The position numbers and the translations under genes were made by a program. From contig NZ_CP104143.1 of assembly GCF_025200715.1 (NCBI RefSeq), positions 3,420,501 to 3,484,500 on the forward strand: a DNA stretch of 64,000 bases, written 5' to 3'. The DNA is from Rhizobium sullae. GTDB taxonomy: Bacteria; Pseudomonadota; Alphaproteobacteria; Rhizobiales; Rhizobiaceae. Below the pieces are notes generated by a model. The model searched no databases. It was not told where the DNA came from and saw only the letters and a list, made by a program, of their open reading frames with translations. Positions 8,730 to 17,698 of the stretch are shown here, piece by piece. Each line of letters begins with the position of its first letter. The first letter of the stretch is position 1.

Positions 8730-11207
8730 TTAAGCCTGAAGCCCGAAACGGCGCGAACTGCCTAGACTTCTGACATCGCCCGTCGGCACTTCATCTTCCG
8801 CCATCCCCCGGATGGGTCGCAGCTGCACGCGCTTGGAAGTGCCGGGCGCGAGGTGGAACCAATCCTCATCCACCCGGAAGCCATCGATATCGAGATGCAC
8901 CGATTGTGCCAGCCGATCGGTCCTCAGATCGATTAACCAGGCATCGCCATCCCTTAGGACCGATGCCTCGATCGTCGCGTCATGAAGCGCCTTCGACCGT
9001 CCGAGCGGGAAATGGAATGCTTCGGCGAGAAGGTCGCCATCGGCGGAGCGCAGCCGTGCGACGGTCACGTCATGGGAAGGCGGACCGAAACGGAAAGCAT
9101 AAGTCGTGTCAAAAAATGCACCGAAGAGCTCGGTTGCCGCGAGTTTTTCCTTGGATCTTGGCGCGATTGCCAATGCACGGCTGCCGCCGACGGCCCTCTG
9201 CTTGCCGTCTCGCAGGCAGACGACTTCAAGTTCAACGGGCAAGCTTTCGCCGGTTTCATTGATGACATGGACGTCGAGGCCGTTCGTGCCCTCGTCCGTC
9301 AGCAGCACCTGAACCGTGCGGAAGGCGCGGCGCATTGCATACCAGACCGGCTTCGGCTCCCCGGTCGAATCGACAACGCCCCAGCCGGGACCGGGCAGAA
9401 TATCTTGAAGCGTCCAGACAAGAGCACCATTGCAGTTCGAACCCTTGCGCCGCCATTCGGCGAAGGTTTCCGTTAGAACCTCGCCGGTGACGGCACGGGA
9501 CAGATCGAGATAGTGCTCAGGATTTTCCCGGCGCAGCGCCGCTGGGTCGACGTCATAAAGTTCCTCCAGGTAGAAGTCGCGAACATCCTCGAAATCCCAG
9601 GAGGCACTTCGATCGCGCGGAACGCGAGCCTTCCACAGCGGACTATGGACCGCCGGGACATCCAGATGCCGCTGCAGCGTCTTTTGCTGCGGAACATGGG
9701 CGAAGGCGAGGCTTTCGGCGGCAAAGCGAACATCGGCGCGACGGGCGTCCTCGAGCGGGCGCATGTAGGCGCCGACGCCGTAAAAATGCGTGACGCCGGC
9801 ATTTGGCGAGAAAGGCATGGCCCCACCATGAGGGGAGTTCGGCACATAGGGCACATCGGGGCGCATACGCGCTGCAATCGCCGGGATGACGTCCTCCGAC
9901 AGTGGGCTGTTCCAGAATTCCTGCGGTAGCCCAAGCATCGCGGCTTGCTGATGAATCTCGCTCCCGCCGCAAAGAACCGCAAGCGAAGGAGAGGCCTGGA
10001 CTCCATGAAGGAACCCTTCGACCTCTGCATGAACATGTCCCATGAATGATTTGTCGCTTCGCGGATAGTCGAAATTGGCGAACATGAAGTCCTGCCAAAC
10101 GAGAATGCCGAGTTCATCGCAGAGCCCGAAGAACTCTGGCGTCTCATAGGCCATCGTGCCGCCGATGCGGATCATGTTCATACCCGCGCCGGCAGCAAGG
10201 CGCAGGAAGGGCTCGTAGTCGGCGCGCGCACCCGGCAGTCGAACGATGTCAGCCGTCGTCCAGACAGCACCACGGCAGAAGACGGGATCGCCATTCACCC
10301 GAAGGCCGAACCCGTTGCCATCGACACCATGACCGACTTCGATCCGCCGGAAGCCGGTCTTGCCGAGCGAATATTCGATGCCATCCGCAACGAGCATCGG
10401 TCCGTAAAGATGCGGGGTCCCATGCGTATGTGGCCACCACGGCGTGACCTTCGGAAGTTTGAGGATCGCCGAATAATGATTTCCGCCGACCTTCTCGAAG
10501 TTTTGCTCCACCTCTCCGCAGCGAAACAGCATCTCGGGATTTTCAGCGTCCGTGTGCAGCGAAACGCTGAGACGGCCGATGCCGCTCTCTTCCAACACAG
10601 CCCGGATCGAGACGTTGTCGATCGACATCACGCTGCGGCGGACAAGCGTAATCGGCCGCCAAGGACCGACAGCATGAATTTCGGGGCACCAGCCAGGCAT
10701 GTAGCCAAGCAACGTCGTGCGAACATTCTTGAGCCCTTGCGGTACTATCATCTGGGGACGCCAGCGGGCGCGGGCGCCGGGCTCCGTTAGACGGGGACCG
10801 AGGGCACGGAAGCAAAGGGCGACATCATCGCCGCCCACAAGCGTGACCGGGATCTCATGCGCCGCAAACATGCTTTCGGAAAAAAGGATTTCCTGGCCGT
10901 TCAGAAAAACATGGCAGAGCGTCGCAAGCCCTTCAAAACGAAGGATAGCATCGCCAGGCACGGCCTCGAAGAGCCTGCAGACATACCAAGCGTCCTTGGT
11001 ATTCAGCGGCTCCGGATTTTCGCGATCGAAGAGACCCGCGCGCTCCAGAGCGTCAGCCACTGTACCGGGAACGGGCGCGGCAATGAACTTCGAAGAAGGC
11101 GGAATGTCGCGCGGCGTCGCGCAGGTTCCCGGTTCCGTCAAAACCAGATTCCAGCCTTCGGAAAGCAAGACCTCTTCGGCACCGACGCTCGCCAACCTCC
11201 CCCGCAT
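8730..11207 (-). CDS. Glycoside hydrolase family 2 (beta-mannosidase-like)
   Basis: About 825 residues: an N-terminal jelly-roll domain with VPGTVADAL and FLNGQEI, an immunoglobulin-like domain, a TIM barrel, and C-terminal beta domains. Numbered from the ATG at 11207, the likely acid/base is Glu417 in CGGSEI (beta-mannosidases usually have GNNE) and the likely nucleophile is Glu498 in FAAESLAF. No signal peptide is visible, so it should be cytosolic. The ATG has GGGGG 7 nt upstream; a TTG at 11213 is the alternative. The gene sits inside an amino-acid-activation and glycan-export run, suggesting trimming or editing of the glycan. Substrate unproven. Confidence 0.82.
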   Translation of the reverse strand: MRGRLASVGAEEVLLSEGWNLVLTEPGTCATPRDIPPSSKFIAAPVPGTVADALERAGLFDRENPEPLNTKDAWYVCRLFEAVPGDAILRFEGLATLCHVFLNGQEILFSESMFAAHEIPVTLVGGDDVALCFRALGPRLTEPGARARWRPQMIVPQGLKNVRTTLLGYMPGWCPEIHAVGPWRPITLVRRSVMSIDNVSIRAVLEESGIGRLSVSLHTDAENPEMLFRCGEVEQNFEKVGGNHYSAILKLPKVTPWWPHTHGTPHLYGPMLVADGIEYSLGKTGFRRIEVGHGVDGNGFGLRVNGDPVFCRGAVWTTADIVRLPGARADYEPFLRLAAGAGMNMIRIGGTMAYETPEFFGLCDELGILVWQDFMFANFDYPRSDKSFMGHVHAEVEGFLHGVQASPSLAVLCGGSEIHQQAAMLGLPQEFWNSPLSEDVIPAIAARMRPDVPYVPNSPHGGAMPFSPNAGVTHFYGVGAYMRPLEDARRADVRFAAESLAFAHVPQQKTLQRHLDVPAVHSPLWKARVPRDRSASWDFEDVRDFYLEELYDVDPAALRRENPEHYLDLSRAVTGEVLTETFAEWRRKGSNCNGALVWTLQDILPGPGWGVVDSTGEPKPVWYAMRRAFRTVQVLLTDEGTNGLDVHVINETGESLPVELEVVCLRDGKQRAVGGSRALAIAPRSKEKLAATELFGAFFDTTYAFRFGPPSHDVTVARLRSADGDLLAEAFHFPLGRSKALHDATIEASVLRDGDAWLIDLRTDRLAQSVHLDIDGFRVDEDWFHLAPGTSKRVQLRPIRGMAEDEVPTGDVRSLGSSRRFGLQA

Positions 11208-11223
11208 GCTCAAGCCCCCGGTA

Positions 11224-12186
11224 TCAAAGCCGATCGGAAATCGACGTCATCATGGCATCCCACGCATCTGCCGCCGGATCAAGCGCCGTCTGCAATGGCT
11301 CGAACTTCCTGCGCGTGACGGCCCGGGCAAGCTGGAATTGTACCGACTTCGCCACTTCGGAGATGCGCCGGGCACTCTCTTCGGCTTGCACGAACTTGCC
11401 CCGCGAAAGCCACGCGAGATGATCTGCAGCCAGCTCGAAATTGGCGCCGAACTGTCGCAATGTGTTGAAGGCGTATTTGTGAAAGAAGCCGAAAGGCCGC
11501 TCTGCGATAGCCTCCACCTGCTGCGGGAATTGTTTGGCGAAGGCGCGGATCGGATTGTCGGCGGGCCGGCGCGAAAAATGGACCTTGAAAAGACGGCCAG
11601 CCACATCCCGGATATAATTCTCGCCGGCAAACGTTCGCGGAAATTTTGCAAATTCGGTATAAGGCAGGAAGGGCCGATCCTTATCCGTCAGTTGCGATTG
11701 GAAGAGACCGTCGAAATCCTCGCCCTCGAGTTCAAAATAGCCGGCATTGTGAAAATACTCGACACGCTTCGCGGCAGTGTCCAGCCGATTGATGGCCACA
11801 GTCGTCTTGCCATGCTCGGAACGATAGGCGGTGCCCTGAGTGTCCGGCATATAGAAGGAGTCCATCTCGATCAGGCAGAGACGGCCCCGCCCGATCTGCG
11901 TTTCGATGTGATGCTCGACGCGGTCGAAGATTGCGAGTTCGGTGACACGGATGTCGTAGAGCGCCTCGAGATCTTCGAGCCGCACCTTGAAGAAGGTGAA
12001 CTGATCCCCCTCGAAATCCTGCGTCAGCGTGAAGCCGAGCATCGCTTCAGGCGGCAGACCTAGCGTGTTCAGCACTTCGATCCAGAGGTCGATATAGCAG
12101 TTTGTTTCCGGCCACATGCGCTCGCTGGAGTGCAGGGCATGCTGGCGGTAGCCATCTGGACGGATGGCCAGGAAGACGGAGGACAT
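11224..12186 (-). CDS. DUF1839 family protein
   Basis: 320 residues from the ATG at 12186, which lies 8 bp after the stop of the amino acid:carrier ligase. The frame upstream of 12186 only reads through that gene. Recognisable DUF1839 features are NCYIDLWIEVL, TLTQDFEGDQFTFFK and the AYRSEHGKTT segment. I know of no biochemical function for the family. Its constant company with a carrier protein and amino acid:[CP] ligase makes it a candidate acyl/aminoacyl transferase or condensing partner, but this is inference from context only. Confidence 0.75.
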   Translation of the reverse strand: MSSVFLAIRPDGYRQHALHSSERMWPETNCYIDLWIEVLNTLGLPPEAMLGFTLTQDFEGDQFTFFKVRLEDLEALYDIRVTELAIFDRVEHHIETQIGRGRLCLIEMDSFYMPDTQGTAYRSEHGKTTVAINRLDTAAKRVEYFHNAGYFELEGEDFDGLFQSQLTDKDRPFLPYTEFAKFPRTFAGENYIRDVAGRLFKVHFSRRPADNPIRAFAKQFPQQVEAIAERPFGFFHKYAFNTLRQFGANFELAADHLAWLSRGKFVQAEESARRISEVAKSVQFQLARAVTRRKFEPLQTALDPAADAWDAMMTSISDRL

Positions 12187-12194
12187 AAGACCGC

Positions 12195-13103
12195 TCAGCC
12201 CCAGAGCGCCTTGCGGACATCCGCCGGCCATTCCTTCACGTCGAGTCCGTGATGATGGAACAGCGCAAGCGCGATGCGCTCGAGACCGAAGCCGACGCAG
12301 GCAGTGTGTGCGACGCTGCCGTCTTCGAGATTGAGACCCCACTTCTGGCCGAAGGAGTCCTGATGATAGTTGAAGCTCATGCAGGCCGTCGGCTTGGCGG
12401 TCGATGTGATCGGGATCAGCAGCTCGAACTTCAGGTTTTGATCACGCTGGTTATTGACCATCATCTTGCCCGCGCGGCCGAAGAATGGGTCATTGGCGAC
12501 GTCGATGACGACTTCGAGGCCGACCTGCTTCATCATCTCGACACCGCGATCCATCCAGCGCTGGCGGAAGTCGGTGACGTGGCTTTCCGTGCCCATGCAG
12601 ACATATTCGCGCATGCGGAAAAGCTGCTGGCGGGCGGGGTCCTTCGATGGTTCATGGCGGAAGCAATAGGACTGCAGGTCGAAGAGACCGCCTTTGGCAG
12701 GCAGATTGCCGCGCTTGGCGATCACTGGGTAAAGCGGATAGCAGGCGGCCGGCGTAAGCACGATATCCGTCGCTTCCTGGCCCTTTGTCCAGTCGTCGCC
12801 GACTTCTATGCACTGAAGCAGGCTCATGTGGTCAAGTTCGCTGCCGCAGAAGCTGTGGACAGTGCCAGCAAGCTGCGGGAAGCTTTTCATGTAACCACTC
12901 TTTTCGAAGAGGGCGCGGTTCATGCCGGGCGGAAAGCGCATGGCTTCGGCACCATCGGCACCGCCGAATTTGTCGATCAGGCGCTCGAAGGCAGTGATGA
13001 CGTCTTCGAACTGTCCGCTGCGGCCATAAAGACCATCGATACCGGTATCGATCAAAAGGCCGGATTCGAAGAGCCGGTCCAAAAACGAGGTCTGCATATC
13101 CAT
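12195..13103 (-). CDS. Amino acid:[carrier protein] ligase (class II aaRS-like, SerRS-related)
   Basis: About 302 residues forming only a class II synthetase catalytic core without a tRNA-binding arm. Motif 2 is seen in YCFRHEPS and the FRMREYV strand, and motif 3 in [12 protein letters not shown]. Cys121, Glu166 and Cys269 (numbered from the ATG at 13103) match the spacing of the zinc ligands of the Bradyrhizobium enzyme Bll0957 (45 and 103 residues apart). Known members adenylate glycine or alanine and load it on the phosphopantetheine of a small carrier protein. GGGG lies 8 nt before the ATG; a GTG at 13112 overlaps the upstream stop. Confidence 0.9.
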   Translation of the reverse strand: MDMQTSFLDRLFESGLLIDTGIDGLYGRSGQFEDVITAFERLIDKFGGADGAEAMRFPPGMNRALFEKSGYMKSFPQLAGTVHSFCGSELDHMSLLQCIEVGDDWTKGQEATDIVLTPAACYPLYPVIAKRGNLPAKGGLFDLQSYCFRHEPSKDPARQQLFRMREYVCMGTESHVTDFRQRWMDRGVEMMKQVGLEVVIDVANDPFFGRAGKMMVNNQRDQNLKFELLIPITSTAKPTACMSFNYHQDSFGQKWGLNLEDGSVAHTACVGFGLERIALALFHHHGLDVKEWPADVRKALWG

Positions 13104-13108
13104 GACTG

Positions 13109-14293
13109 TCACCCCAATAGGCTAGTGTCCTGCTTGTGGACGAGAAGCATGCTCGACGTGTTGCCGAGGATGCGGTCATTCGAGATCATAAGCTGTGCGG
13201 AATGGGCGTCGCGCAAATGACGGCCGAGGCTGAAGGGCGTACCGTTCTTGTAGCCCATGATGCCGCAGATCAGCATGGCGTGGTTGACGATCTCCAGGAT
13301 CGTTTCCGACGACGCAATCTTCACGTTGTTCATTGCCACCGCAAAGCCCATCGAGGAAAGCTTGTCCGGATCGGCCTTGGCATCTTCATAGGCTTTGAGA
13401 CCGGCCACGACGTTCGATTTCACCATCTGCAGCAGGTTGGAGACTTCCGCGAGCCGCAGCGCACCGGGAGGTGGAGTACCGGGAGACTTGCGGGCGGCGG
13501 CGCGGACAAAAGCCTGCGCGCGGGAAACGGCATCGACCGCGATGCCATACCACACGCCGCTCCAGAGCAGGTGCGACGAAGCGAGCATCGATTGTGCGGC
13601 GATCTCGGCGAAAGGCTTCGGCAGGATCTGAACGGCGGGCGCTTCCCCCTTGAAGAGGAAGCCGTCGGAGCAGGTGCCGCGCATGCCGAGCGTATTCCAG
13701 ACGTGCGTGCGCTCGAGTGTGTATTGGTCCCTGAGAAAGGCGGTCAGAACTTGATCGGAGGAGGCAGCCTCCGGATGGCTGCGCGAGGTAACAAGGATCG
13801 CGTCGGCATGCGAGCCGTAGGAGATGACGGTCGCGTCCTTTTCGAGACGGCAGCTGTCGCTGCTGATTTCGATGGCGCAGATGCTGTTGCGCAGGTTGCC
13901 GCCGATACCGCCTTCGGTTGTCGCCGATGCGATGAGCAATTGCTCGGCCGCGATGCGCCGCATGAAGCCTGCATGCCATTCGCTTTCGGTACCGTGCTCG
14001 GCAACGCTCGAAAGCTTGATGTGGTGCATGGCAAAAACCATGGCACTCGCGGCGCAGGCCTGGCCAAGAACGGAGCAGAGTTCAGCGATTTCGGTCGTTG
14101 AAGCGCCCTCGCCGCCGAGATGGCGCGGCACCTGAATGCCGAGCAGCCGCTCGGCTTTCATTGCGTCGACAGCCTCGCGCGGAAAGCGGCTTTCGGCGTC
14201 GACATCGTCGGCATATTTCGCCGCGATCTCGGCAACGCGCGCCGTTCTGACGGTAAAACTGTCTTCCGTGATCTTGACCGGAAAGTTCATCAT
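13109..14293 (-). CDS. Acyl-CoA-dehydrogenase-family flavoprotein
   Basis: 394 residues, the usual ACAD length, with the N-terminal helical domain ([16 protein letters not shown]), the [11 protein letters not shown] flavin/substrate region and a C-terminal RDAHSAQLM helix. The canonical C-terminal catalytic Glu (YEG in medium-chain enzymes) is not present; the segment reads LMISNDRI. Its start overlaps the carrier-protein stop and its own stop overlaps the possible GTG start of the ligase, so the three genes look translationally coupled. Flavoproteins of this fold are known to oxidise aminoacyl groups held on carrier proteins (the prolyl-PCP oxidases), so a CP-bound substrate is plausible here. 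Inference only. Confidence 0.82.
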   Translation of the reverse strand: MMNFPVKITEDSFTVRTARVAEIAAKYADDVDAESRFPREAVDAMKAERLLGIQVPRHLGGEGASTTEIAELCSVLGQACAASAMVFAMHHIKLSSVAEHGTESEWHAGFMRRIAAEQLLIASATTEGGIGGNLRNSICAIEISSDSCRLEKDATVISYGSHADAILVTSRSHPEAASSDQVLTAFLRDQYTLERTHVWNTLGMRGTCSDGFLFKGEAPAVQILPKPFAEIAAQSMLASSHLLWSGVWYGIAVDAVSRAQAFVRAAARKSPGTPPPGALRLAEVSNLLQMVKSNVVAGLKAYEDAKADPDKLSSMGFAVAMNNVKIASSETILEIVNHAMLICGIMGYKNGTPFSLGRHLRDAHSAQLMISNDRILGNTSSMLLVHKQDTSLLG

Positions 14294-14541
14294 GCGACCT
14301 TCCGGTTGTCCTTGATGATATCGACGGTTTTTTCGATCGCGGAGATGCTGGCAAAGGACTTGCGGTTGAGGAGATTGTCCGGGAATTCAATATCGAAGGC
14401 TTCTTCGATACCGAGCATGAGTTGCACGGAAGCAAAGGACGTTAGACCAACCGCATAAAGATCGGCGTCGTCGGCCACCTGATCGATCGAAACGGGCAGC
14501 TTGCCGAATTTGGCGAGCAGTTCGCGGATTGTCTTGTTCAT
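14290..14541 (-). CDS. Acyl/aminoacyl carrier protein
   Basis: 83 residues from the ATG at 14541; a longer frame begins at 14565. It shows a four-helix carrier-protein pattern with DLYAVGLTSFASV, where Ser35 in GLTS is the expected 4'-phosphopantetheine site, followed by an acidic helix II (LMLGIEEAFDIEFP). It is the first gene of the minus-strand run and overlaps the dehydrogenase by 4 bp. It differs from housekeeping AcpP (no DSLD motif) and is the likely acceptor of the amino acid activated two genes downstream. About 265 bp of non-coding DNA lies upstream and should hold the operon promoter. Confidence 0.88.
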   Translation of the reverse strand: MNKTIRELLAKFGKLPVSIDQVADDADLYAVGLTSFASVQLMLGIEEAFDIEFPDNLLNRKSFASISAIEKTVDIIKDNRKVA

Positions 14542-14807
14542 CCTTAGCACCTCCAAGATTGTCATGATCCCGAGCTGGCGATTATCGCCTTCATCATGAG
14601 CGTTCTTTTAGGCCGGAAAACCAAATATTCCGCTAACTTGTCTGGTTAAATATGAGGAAGACTCGCACTTAAAGTTTTAGCAACTACCTTGCCGCAACAG
14701 CTTTTATCTTTTTCGTGACAGATACTTAGCCGTTACTCCTGCCGCAAATGATAAAATTGGTATCTGGGCTGAAAGTGCGGAAATGAGACGTTTGTGTTTG
14801 CTTTCTG

Positions 14808-15860
14808 TCACTCGGAGGGAGGGTAGGAATGTTCGCCGCCCCGGTAATCCGACACGGAGAAGCAGCCATCCGCGCTCTTCCGGATAGCGCTCTCGCCGAT
14901 CACTGCTTTCCCGTAACCACCTGGAATATCAAGGATATAGGCTGGCTGACAGAGGCCCGAGATGCGCCCGCGCAGCGACGAAACGATCTTCTGACCCTCC
15001 TCGATCGCCAGCCGGAAGTGGCTGGTGCCGGGTGCCAGATCGGGATGATGCAAGTAGTAAGGCTTGATGCGCGTCTCGACGAAGGCCTTCATCAAATCTG
15101 CCAGAACGGCAGCATCGTCGTTCACGCCTTTCAAAAGTACGGACTGGCTGATCATGACGAGACCGGCATCTACGAGCCGTGCACAGGCTGCACGGGCCTC
15201 GCTTGTCAGCTCGCGCGGATGATTGGCGTGGAGCGCGATATAAGTTGTCTTGCCGCTCGCTTTCAAGGCGGCGATCAGTGCGGCATCGATCTTCGGCGGA
15301 TCGACAACGGGTACGCGCGTGTGGAACCGGACGAGCTTCACATGATCGATAGCTGCAAGCTCCCGCGTGATCTCATCAAGCCGCCGCGACGAAAGGACGA
15401 GCGGGTCGCCGCCCGTGAGGATTACTTCCCATATCTCCGGATGGCTGCTTATATAGTCGAAAGCAGCCTTCATCGCCGCCGGCTCAAGCGTGCCAAGCCC
15501 TTGAGGACCGACCATCTCTCGCCTGAAGCAGAAGCGGCAATAGACCGGGCAGACGTGCACGGCCTTCAGCAGCACGCGATCCGGATAGCGGTGCACGATG
15601 CCCTCAACCGGGCTGTGCGCATGATCGCCGATCGGGTCGGCGCGCTCTTCAGGTGTTGCAATAAGCTCGGCTATATCGGGCACGAATTGACGCGCGATCG
15701 GATCGGCCGCATCGGTCCGATCGATTAGCTTGGTAACGGTGGGCGTCAGAGCGATCGCATATCGTGCGGCCACCTCTTCCAATGCCTGCCGATCGCGATC
15801 GGATACCAACCCGGCGTTCGCCAGGTCATCGACGCTTTTGATCGGCCGGACGATATTCAT
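14808..15860 (-). CDS. epmB: EF-P Lys34 2,3-aminomutase-like radical SAM protein
   Basis: 350 residues of the KamA/YjeK family. The radical-SAM cluster motif is C-x3-C-x2-C in HVCPVYCRFCFRR; ILTGGDPLVLS follows in the barrel, and the C-terminal region with ILDIPGGYGK binds PLP. EpmB isomerises alpha-lysine to beta-lysine, which EpmA then attaches to EF-P. It overlaps epmA by 4 bp and sits near efp, which is why I call it EpmB rather than a catabolic lysine 2,3-aminomutase; its short length agrees. Confidence 0.92.
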   Translation of the reverse strand: MNIVRPIKSVDDLANAGLVSDRDRQALEEVAARYAIALTPTVTKLIDRTDAADPIARQFVPDIAELIATPEERADPIGDHAHSPVEGIVHRYPDRVLLKAVHVCPVYCRFCFRREMVGPQGLGTLEPAAMKAAFDYISSHPEIWEVILTGGDPLVLSSRRLDEITRELAAIDHVKLVRFHTRVPVVDPPKIDAALIAALKASGKTTYIALHANHPRELTSEARAACARLVDAGLVMISQSVLLKGVNDDAAVLADLMKAFVETRIKPYYLHHPDLAPGTSHFRLAIEEGQKIVSSLRGRISGLCQPAYILDIPGGYGKAVIGESAIRKSADGCFSVSDYRGGEHSYPPSE

Positions 15861-16921
15861 CGACCGTACTCCGCAACCGGCGTCCAGAGCACCTGGTCGA
15901 TACGCGATGCGCCCGTTGCCAGCATCACTAGCCGATCGAAGCCAAGCGCAATGCCGCTTGCCTCCGGCATGATCGAAAGCGCATCAAGGAAATCCTCGTC
16001 GAGCGGGTAGCGTTCACCGTATATGCGCGCTTTCTCAGCCATCTCGATCTCGAAACGGCGGCGTTGTTCTGCCGCATTGGTAAGTTCGCCGAAGCCGTTC
16101 GCCAACTCGACACCGCAGGCATAGAGCTCGAAACGCTCCGCAACTCGCGGATCGCGCGCCGAGGGACGGGCAAGTGCGGCCTCGGAAACCGGGTACTCGT
16201 CAAGAATGGTCACCCGCCCGAAACCTAAGTGCGGCTCTATCTTTTCAACAAGCGCGCGGCTGAAAAGATCAGCCCAGCCGTCGTCGGCAGAAACGCGGAT
16301 GCCATTCCGGCGCAGTTCGGAGGCCAAATACTCCCGGTCCGTCGATCCATCTGCGGCGATCGACGCCAGCAGGTCAATGCCTCCATAGCGCTCGAACGCC
16401 TCTGCGACACTGATGCGTTCAGGCCCAGCAAAGGGGTCGGTCTCGGCGCCCTGGTAGGTTAGCTTCGGCGTCTTGATGGTTTCGGCGGCCAGCGCCAGAA
16501 GCCGCACGCAATCCATCATCAGCGTCTCGTAGCTTTCGCCGGCACGATACCATTCCAGCATCGTGAATTCGGGATGATGCAGCGGGCCGCGCTCGCGGTT
16601 GCGATAGACATGCGCGAAGCAGGCAATGCGCTGCTCGCCGGCTGAGAGCAGCTTCTTGCAGGCAAATTCCGGCGAGGTGTGCAGGTAGAATGGCGTCGCC
16701 TGCCCGTCTGTCGTCAGCGCCTCGGTTGCAAAAGCGTGCAGATGCGCCTCGTTTCCCGGCGAAACCTGCAGTGTCGCCGTGTCAACCTCTATGAAATCCT
16801 CGCGAGCGAAGTAGCCGCGCAGCGCCCCCTGGATTGCATTCCGCCCGATCAGGAAAGGGCGGCGATCCGCATGGACGCTCGGCGTCCACCAGGGAGACGC
16901 TTTGGCGCTAACAAGGTTCAT
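15857..16921 (-). CDS. epmA: EF-P--(R)-beta-lysine ligase
   Basis: 354 residues resembling the catalytic core of class II lysyl-tRNA synthetase without the anticodon-binding domain. Visible are EVDTATLQVSPG, motif 2 (VYRNRERGPLHHPEFTMLEWY), ELANGFGEL and motif 3 (GIALGFDRLVML). EpmA attaches (beta-)lysine to Lys34 of EF-P. It is 150 bp from the divergently transcribed efp and translationally coupled to epmB. No epmC hydroxylase gene is nearby. Confidence 0.93.
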   Translation of the reverse strand: MNLVSAKASPWWTPSVHADRRPFLIGRNAIQGALRGYFAREDFIEVDTATLQVSPGNEAHLHAFATEALTTDGQATPFYLHTSPEFACKKLLSAGEQRIACFAHVYRNRERGPLHHPEFTMLEWYRAGESYETLMMDCVRLLALAAETIKTPKLTYQGAETDPFAGPERISVAEAFERYGGIDLLASIAADGSTDREYLASELRRNGIRVSADDGWADLFSRALVEKIEPHLGFGRVTILDEYPVSEAALARPSARDPRVAERFELYACGVELANGFGELTNAAEQRRRFEIEMAEKARIYGERYPLDEDFLDALSIMPEASGIALGFDRLVMLATGASRIDQVLWTPVAEYGR

Positions 16922-17072
16922 ACTCAGCTTTCTTCGTCTAGCCAGCCAATGCGAGGGCTGGCCTTTTGCCGGATTTTAGGTTAGTTGCGCCCCAACGAAA
17001 AACAATGTGCGTCATCGAGGCCCTTTCGACAGTCCCTCTACGACGCCAAAAGCCGAGTTACAAGGAAGTCTT

Positions 17073-17642
17073 ATGGTCAAGGTCATCGCCTCTTCGGTCC
17101 GCAAGGGCAACGTTCTCGACGTAGACGGCAAACTCTATGTCGTTCTCACCGCGCAGAACTTCCACCCTGGCAAGGGCACGCCAGTCACCCAGGTGGACAT
17201 GCGCCGGATCGTTGATGGCGTAAAGGTGTCCGAGCGCTGGCGCACGACAGAGCAGGTCGAGCGCGCCTTCGTCGAAGACGTGAACTTCCAGTTCCTTTAC
17301 GAAGACGGCGAAGGCTTCCACTTCATGAACCCGGCGAACTATGACCAGGTTGTCGTCGACAATGAAACGATGGGCGACCAGAAGGCTTACCTCCAGGAAG
17401 GTATGACGTGCGTTCTGTCGATCCATGAAGGCATTCCGCTGGCGATCCAACTGCCGCGCCACGTCACGCTCGAGATCGTCGAGACGGAACCGGTCGTCAA
17501 AGGGCAGACGGCGTCTTCCTCCTACAAGCCGGCAATGCTTTCGAACGGCGTGCGCACCATGGTGCCGCCGCATATCAACGCCGGCACCCGCGTCGTTGTC
17601 GCAACGGAAGACAACTCCTACGTCGAACGCGCCAAGGATTGA
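17073..17642 (+). CDS. efp: Translation elongation factor P
   Basis: 189 residues, the normal EF-P length, with KOW-like domain I and two OB domains. The loop bearing the modified residue reads HPGKGTP with Lys34 in place, as required for modification by EpmA/EpmB encoded divergently. The ATG at 17073 has an AAGGAAG ribosome-binding site; the open frame extends to 17007 without similarity. EF-P relieves ribosome stalling at polyproline stretches. A strong terminator follows. Confidence 0.97.
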   Translation: MVKVIASSVRKGNVLDVDGKLYVVLTAQNFHPGKGTPVTQVDMRRIVDGVKVSERWRTTEQVERAFVEDVNFQFLYEDGEGFHFMNPANYDQVVVDNETMGDQKAYLQEGMTCVLSIHEGIPLAIQLPRHVTLEIVETEPVVKGQTASSSYKPAMLSNGVRTMVPPHINAGTRVVVATEDNSYVERAKD

Positions 17643-17666
17643 TCCTTCGGACATGTCAGACAGAGA

Positions 17667-17691
17667 GGCCGGCCTGACGCCGGCCTTTTTT
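17667..17691 (+). terminator. Rho-independent terminator of efp
   Basis: GGCCGGC (17667-17673), 5-nt loop, GCCGGCC (17679-17685), then six T residues. A 7-bp GC-only stem directly followed by a T run, 25 bp after the efp stop. Confidence 0.92.
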
Positions 17692-17698
17692 GTTGGGC

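Noticed and set aside
10717..12063. 448-residue plus-strand frame opposite GH2 and DUF1839
   Set aside because: It crosses the gene junction and shows no family motif; the minus-strand genes are well supported.
12187..12342. Longer N-terminus for the DUF1839 protein
   Set aside because: The extension is Arg-rich and fully overlaps the ligase gene in another frame; the ATG at 12186 is well placed after the ligase stop.
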